DNA of 17,744 bases. It comes from Gaoshiqia sp050298035. GTDB taxonomy: Bacteria; Bacteroidota; Bacteroidia; Bacteroidales; Prolixibacteraceae. The notes under the pieces were generated by a model. That model was given only the letters and a program-made list of their open reading frames with translations. It was not told where the DNA came from and made no database searches. The position numbers and the translations under genes are program-made. The stretch lies in NCBI GenBank assembly GCA_050298035.1, contig JBNKTK010000084.1, positions 1-17,744 of the forward strand, in the 5' to 3' direction. Positions 14,436 to 17,744 of the stretch are shown here, one piece after another. Within the stretch, counting starts at the first letter, position 1; every line of letters begins with the position of its first letter.

Positions 14436-14483
14436 ATTTGTTTGAAAACGTTTGAATCTGTGTGTGTGTGTTTGAAAAATTAA

Positions 14484-14930
14484 TTATTCAGAAACAACTT
14501 CGAAGTTGAAATCAACAATAACTTCTTTGTGAAGTTTGATTTTAGCTGTGTATTTACCAACCTCTTTGATGCTGTCTTCTGCAATACGGATTTGTTTGCG
14601 GTCGATCTCGAATCCAAGTTTGTTGATAGCTTCAGCTAATTGAATGGTGTTGACTGAACCGAAGATTTTACCGGAAGAACTTGTTTTGGCGCCAATTACA
14701 ACTTCTTTACCTTCAAGTTGTGTAGCTAATGCCAATGCTTGTTCTTTCAGTTTAGCTTCTTTGTGAGCACGTTGTCTGATATTCTCAGCCAACACTTTTT
14801 TAGTTGAATCGTTGGCTACGATAGCCATTTTCTGAGGGATAAGGTAGTTACGTCCGTAACCATCTTTAACTTTAACGATATCGTCTTTGCTCCCCAGGTT
14901 TTGAATATCTTGTAATAAAATAATTTCCAT
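14484..14930 (-). CDS. rplI: 50S ribosomal protein bL9
   Basis: 148-residue large-subunit protein that binds 23S rRNA near the L1 stalk. The N-terminal domain has the diagnostic MEIILLQDIQNLGSKDDIVKVK and the GYGRNYLIP motif (about residues 24-32). A long connecting helix (about 40-75) and the C-terminal domain follow, with GKIFGSVN and the closing KIKLHKEVIVDFNFEVV. Length is normal for the family. It is the last gene of rpsF-rpsR-rplI, 15 bases after rpsR, and its transcript can end at the stem 14403-14435. Confidence 0.98.
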   Translation of the reverse strand: MEIILLQDIQNLGSKDDIVKVKDGYGRNYLIPQKMAIVANDSTKKVLAENIRQRAHKEAKLKEQALALATQLEGKEVVIGAKTSSSGKIFGSVNTIQLAEAINKLGFEIDRKQIRIAEDSIKEVGKYTAKIKLHKEVIVDFNFEVVSE

Positions 14931-14945
14931 TGTTCTTTCTTTTTC

Positions 14946-15215
14946 TTATTTCAACATATCAGTTACGAAGGGCAGCAAAGCCAAATGACGGGCTCTTTTT
15001 ACTGCTTTGGCCACTTTACGCTGATACTTCAAAGAAGTACCGGTAATACGACGTGGAAGAATGCGACCTTGTTCGTTCAGGAATTTCTTCAGGAACTCAG
15101 GATCTTTATAATCCACGTACTTGATTTTGTTCTTTTTAAAGCGGCAGTACTTTTTCTTTTTAATTTCAACTGACGGCGGGGTCAGGTAACGGATTTCACC
15201 TTGATTACTTGCCAT
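14946..15215 (-). CDS. rpsR: 30S ribosomal protein bS18
   Basis: 89-residue small-subunit protein that pairs with S6 on the 16S rRNA platform. The core matches the family: KYCRFKKNKIKYVDYKD, then GRILPRRITGTSLKYQRKVAKAVKRARHLALLPF. The start codon is preceded by an AGGAG Shine-Dalgarno sequence inside the last codons of rpsF, with 9 bases between it and the ATG. That is stronger than is usual in this kind of genome. It begins 3 bases after the rpsF stop, so translation is probably coupled. Confidence 0.98.
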   Translation of the reverse strand: MASNQGEIRYLTPPSVEIKKKKYCRFKKNKIKYVDYKDPEFLKKFLNEQGRILPRRITGTSLKYQRKVAKAVKRARHLALLPFVTDMLK

Positions 15216-15218
15216 AGC

Positions 15219-15566
15219 TTAGTTCTCCTTTTCAGCTTTAGTTTTGTTTCTTCTTTTTTCACTGTACTCAGCAGCGTATTTGTCCTGTTTAAAAGTCAGG
15301 AAACGAATGATACGCTCATCGCGACGATACTGTAGTTCTAACTTTTCGATTAATTCAGGCTCAGCCTTGAACTCAAACAAATGATAGAAGCCAGTGCTTT
15401 TTTTCTGAATGGGATAAGCTAATTTACGCAATCCCCAGTCCTCTTCATTGACAATTTCGCCACCGTTTTCGGTGATGATGTCTCTGAATTTACTTACCGC
15501 TTCCTTTATCTGAACGTCAGATAAAACGGGAGTTGCAATGAAAACGGTTTCATACTGGTTTTTCAT
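15219..15566 (-). CDS. rpsF: 30S ribosomal protein bS6
   Basis: 115-residue small-subunit protein, partner of S18. It starts MKNQYETVFIATPVLSDVQIKEAV and has the family segments DWGLRKLAYPIQKKSTGFYHLFEF and the RRDERIIRFLT strand, with a Lys/Glu-rich C-terminal tail. It is the first gene of rpsF-rpsR-rplI; unlike in enterobacteria, no priB lies between. An exact Bacteroidota promoter (15620-15650) and a short leader with a 5'-terminal stem-loop lie upstream. Confidence 0.98.
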   Translation of the reverse strand: MKNQYETVFIATPVLSDVQIKEAVSKFRDIITENGGEIVNEEDWGLRKLAYPIQKKSTGFYHLFEFKAEPELIEKLELQYRRDERIIRFLTFKQDKYAAEYSEKRRNKTKAEKEN

Positions 15567-15599
15567 AAAACATCTAATTTATTAAACATTAAAAAATTA

Positions 15600-15616
15600 C
15601 ACCTATATTTTAGGTG
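15600..15616 (-). promoter_or_regulatory. Stem-loop at the 5' end of the rpsF leader
   Basis: On the minus strand CACCTA, loop AAATA, TAGGTG form a 6-bp stem right after the -7 box, followed by TAATTTTTT. It would be the first structure in the leader, about 34 bases before the rpsF start. It could stabilise the 5' end or act as a weak attenuator. The CCG bulge of known S6:S18-binding leaders was not seen. Confidence 0.4.
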
Positions 15617-15619
15617 GCG

Positions 15620-15650
15620 CAAAATTAAGAATATTTTATTTTCACACAAA
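15620..15650 (-). promoter_or_regulatory. Promoter of rpsF-rpsR-rplI
   Basis: On the minus strand TTTG (15647-15650), exactly 19 bases, then TAATTTTG (15620-15627): a full match to the Bacteroidota housekeeping sigma consensus. The rpsF start lies about 54 bases beyond the -7 box, giving a leader of roughly 45-50 bases. Confidence 0.88.
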
Positions 15651-15998
15651 GCCTTTTGAACCTTAAATTGACAATTACCCGTTTTTCACTAATAAATTGA
15701 ACGCAACACGAGGTCAACCTGCTAGTAACGAATGCCTTCTAGTATCTAATCAGACAGAATTCCAGAATTCGCCTGTCTCCTGTTCATGAAGATCATTCTC
15801 TCAACCTCAAAAAATAATTTTCGACACTTCTAAATTTTCAATAAAAACATACACCCCCCCTACGAAAACACGTATAAGTCTCCAAAAAGTTAAAAATTAA
15901 CAAACCAACCCCACTAAAAATTGTTATAAATACAAAATAGAACACAAAACTTGTACATTACCCCCATTATTGTTTTTCAAACATTAAATCCAAAAGAT
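15651..15998. other. Gene-free region between rpsF and the ATP-grasp gene
   Basis: No convincing gene was seen on either strand; ATG-started frames here are under 20 codons. Together with the rpsF leader and promoter the gap is 432 bases. It holds a hairpin at 15752-15778 (AGACAG/CTGTCT, with an inner AATT/AATT stem and a 3-base bulge), a run of seven C at 15854-15860, and an A-rich, C-containing stretch up to the ATP-grasp start. No TTTG-N19-TAnnTTTG promoter was found on the plus strand, so the ATP-grasp gene may use an alternative sigma factor. Confidence 0.5.
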
Positions 15999-17480
15999 AT
16001 GGAAGCAGGGATATTTTCAGAACAGCAGAAGGCAGGCTTATTTACAAGCTATCCAAAGCAAAATGGGATGTTCGATGAGGTCTTTTCATCAAATGGAAAA
16101 GTTCACGGCTATTATCAGCAATTGATAGAAAGTTTTGATAGCATTTCCTCATCAGAATATCAGATCATGAACGAATTTGCAAAGCGAAATTTCCTGCACC
16201 AGGGGATCACCTTTGCCACCTACAATCAAAACCCCAAAGGTGTAGAGCGGATTTTCCCTTTCGACCTTTTTCCACGGATGATCCACGCCAAAGAATGGGA
16301 ATTGATTGAAAAGGGCCTTTTGCAACGCAACCATGCCATCGATTTGTTCCTTCACGATCTTTATCACGACAAGAAAATTTTAAAAGATAAATTGATTCCC
16401 AAAGAGCTGATTTTTTCCTCCGGGAATATGTTGAAAGAAATGAACGGGTTCACCCCTCCGGGCAATACCTATTGCCACATTTCCGGCACCGACCTGATCA
16501 GGCACTCAGACGGCAACTACTATATTTTAGAGGATAATGTCCGCTGTCCGTCAGGTGTAAGCTATGTTTTGGCCAACCGGGAAGCTATGAAACGAACCAT
16601 GTCGCATGTATTCAAACAGTTTAATGTAGCGCAAATCGTAGACTACACCGCTGCCCTGCTGGAAGTTTTGCAATCGGTAAGGCCACAGGGGGTAGATAAC
16701 CCGGTTTGCGTGGTCTTAACCCCGGGGATGTACAACTCGGCTTATTACGAACATTCCATCCTGGCCCAAAAAATGGGAGTCGAACTGGTTGAAGGACGGG
16801 ATTTGTTCATTGATCAGGATTTCGTTTATATGAACACCATCTATGGCCCCGAGCGTGTTGATGTGATTTACCGTCGCATTGACGATGCCTTTCTGGATCC
16901 GCTGACATTCAGACCTGATTCGGTATTAGGGGTACCCGGATTGATGGGGGCATACCGGAAAGGCAATGTCACCATCGTGAATGCACCGGGAACCGGAGTT
17001 GCCGACGACAAAGCCGTTTATACTTACATGCCTCAAATCATCAAATATTACCTGGGCGAAGAGCCAATCCTGAGCAACGTACCAACCTACCGGTGCGATG
17101 TGAAGAGTGATTTTGATTATGTGATGGAGCACATGGAGGAACTGGTTGTCAAACCCGTAGATGAATCTGGTGGCTACGGTGTGTTTATTGGGGCAAAAGA
17201 GACCAAAGAAAACATTGCCAAACAAAAAGAACTGATCAAAAGCAATCCAAGGAAATACATTGCCCAGCCGATCATGAGCTTGTCGGTCCATTCAACCTAC
17301 ATTGAAAACAAAGAGAAGTTTGAACCCCGCCACATCGATCTGCGGACATTCACCCTAATTGGGAAAGATTACGAGTATGTGCTGAAAGGTGGCCTTTCGC
17401 GTGTTGCCCTAAAAGAAGGCAGCCTGATTGTCAACTCGTCGCAGGGAGGTGGTTCAAAAGACACCTGGATTGTAGATTGA
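15999..17480 (+). CDS. Circularly permuted ATP-grasp type 2 protein (DUF404/DUF407)
   Basis: 493-residue protein of the circularly permuted ATP-grasp family. The family is predicted to form an amide or peptide bond using ATP; the substrate is unknown. Landmarks in order: FLHQGITFATY near the N-terminus, GVERIFPFDLFPRMI, the DLIRHSDGNYYILEDNVRCPSGVSYVL segment (acid/Asn residues that would bind metal), DVIYRRIDDAFLDPL, NAPGTGVADDKAVY, LGEEPILSNVPTY, ELVVKPVDESGGYG (ATP-binding Lys and glycine loop) and the C-terminal SSQGGGSKDTW. All are intact. The frame reaches a TTG at 15951, but the ATG at 15999 matches the usual short leader. In many bacteria this gene is followed by an alpha-E domain gene and a transglutaminase or proteasome-like protease gene; here the next frame does not clearly resemble either. 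Confidence 0.92.
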   Translation: MEAGIFSEQQKAGLFTSYPKQNGMFDEVFSSNGKVHGYYQQLIESFDSISSSEYQIMNEFAKRNFLHQGITFATYNQNPKGVERIFPFDLFPRMIHAKEWELIEKGLLQRNHAIDLFLHDLYHDKKILKDKLIPKELIFSSGNMLKEMNGFTPPGNTYCHISGTDLIRHSDGNYYILEDNVRCPSGVSYVLANREAMKRTMSHVFKQFNVAQIVDYTAALLEVLQSVRPQGVDNPVCVVLTPGMYNSAYYEHSILAQKMGVELVEGRDLFIDQDFVYMNTIYGPERVDVIYRRIDDAFLDPLTFRPDSVLGVPGLMGAYRKGNVTIVNAPGTGVADDKAVYTYMPQIIKYYLGEEPILSNVPTYRCDVKSDFDYVMEHMEELVVKPVDESGGYGVFIGAKETKENIAKQKELIKSNPRKYIAQPIMSLSVHSTYIENKEKFEPRHIDLRTFTLIGKDYEYVLKGGLSRVALKEGSLIVNSSQGGGSKDTWIVD

Positions 17481-17744
17481 TCGAAAAAAAGAAAATTAAA
17501 CTGCTTGCGGGAAAATTCTATAAAAAAAGTATTCTGGAAAAGGAATTCATCTGCCGGGGTGAAAATATATCTGCCCGGTTCTGTACTTTTATCAGCAGCA
17601 ATTATTTCTCCATCGATCTTCAGGAAGATCTCAATGGTCTTGATAATGAGAAACTGAAGATCCTTGAAAACAAGCTTCTGAAATGCATATGCAATACAAG
17701 AGAAGAAGAGCTTTCAGAAATTCTGGAAAGAATTAAAATCCGGG
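17477..17744 (+). CDS. Unrecognised protein, N-terminal part, runs off the window edge
   Basis: A frame stays open for 89 codons to the right edge. No ATG occurs in it; the likeliest start is a TTG at 17477 that overlaps the ATP-grasp stop codon (TTGA), which would mean translational coupling. The frame is also open upstream inside the ATP-grasp gene, so the start is uncertain. The product is Lys/Glu-rich and predicted mostly helical (KKKIKLLAGKFYKK, later NEKLKILENKLLKC), with three cysteines and no signal peptide or membrane segment. An alpha-E protein would be expected here, but its usual N-terminus is not present. Function unknown. Confidence 0.4.
   Translation, partial: MIEKKKIKLLAGKFYKKSILEKEFICRGENISARFCTFISSNYFSIDLQEDLNGLDNEKLKILENKLLKCICNTREEELSEILERIKIR

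Noticed and set aside
14459..14471. (TG)6 run as a phase-variable repeat
   Set aside because: Short, beyond the rplI stop codon and not in a promoter or coding frame, so no switching effect is expected.
15687..15701. Third ACTAAT-type operator before the ATP-grasp gene
   Set aside because: Only the left half matches the repressor palindrome; the right half is unrelated.
15951..15998. TTG-started extension of the ATP-grasp protein
   Set aside because: The 16 extra residues match nothing in the family; the ATG at 15999 is preferred.
17444..17452. GGGAGGTGG as a ribosome binding site for the last frame
   Set aside because: It is 24 bases from the TTG and encodes the conserved Gly-rich end of the ATP-grasp protein.
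17477..17744. Alpha-E domain call for the last frame
   Set aside because: A faint RGEN/RAEN similarity exists, but the diagnostic N-terminal motif of alpha-E proteins and its spacing are missing.

Overview
The window looks like a chromosomal core-genome segment of a Bacteroidota bacterium, probably class Bacteroidia and perhaps Marinilabiliales, though the order is only a guess. Three things point there. One exact Bacteroidota-type promoter (TTTG, 19 bases, TAnnTTTG) precedes the ribosomal operon, and near matches precede other genes. Most start codons lack a Shine-Dalgarno sequence. The protein set fits as well: odhA-odhB, an FtsY that begins MGLFG, LexA-like S24 regulators and a LytS-type kinase. 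No prophage, insertion sequence, CRISPR array, tRNA or rRNA gene was seen.

Layout. 1-4697, minus strand: the 5' part of a LytS-family sensor histidine kinase, cut by the window edge, then the 2-oxoglutarate dehydrogenase pair odhA-odhB closed by an intrinsic terminator. 4915-6400, plus strand: a Rieske [2Fe-2S] lipoprotein and a membrane-anchored alpha/beta hydrolase whose start codon lies inside a perfect 14-bp inverted repeat. 6412-9276, minus strand: ftsY, rimO and a Cys-rich DUF3795 protein, with a REP-like repeat between ftsY and rimO. 9377-12383: a LexA-like self-cleaving repressor, divergent from a two-gene operon for a putative DNA-repair radical SAM protein and its TIGR03915/DUF4130 partner. 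12460-13506, minus strand: a YdgJ-like Gfo/Idh/MocA oxidoreductase. 13664-14383, plus strand: a cytidylate-kinase-like protein ending in a bidirectional terminator. 14484-15566, minus strand: rpsF-rpsR-rplI. 15999-17480, plus strand: a circularly permuted ATP-grasp protein, followed by an unrecognised reading frame that runs off the edge.

The most interesting stretch is 9377-12383. The repressor has the Ala-Gly cleavage site and Ser/Lys dyad of LexA-type proteins. The divergent promoter carries a perfect 15-bp palindrome (ACTAATTTAATTAGT) between its -33 and -7 elements, with a degenerate second copy 19 bp upstream. The radical SAM protein has a helix-hairpin-helix DNA-binding segment and ends in QLSLF, the textbook sliding-clamp-binding motif. 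Together these suggest a damage-inducible repair module working at the replication fork. This is inference from sequence, not shown.

The rest is mostly housekeeping: TCA cycle (odhAB), membrane protein targeting (ftsY), S12 modification (rimO) and ribosomal proteins S6, S18 and L9.
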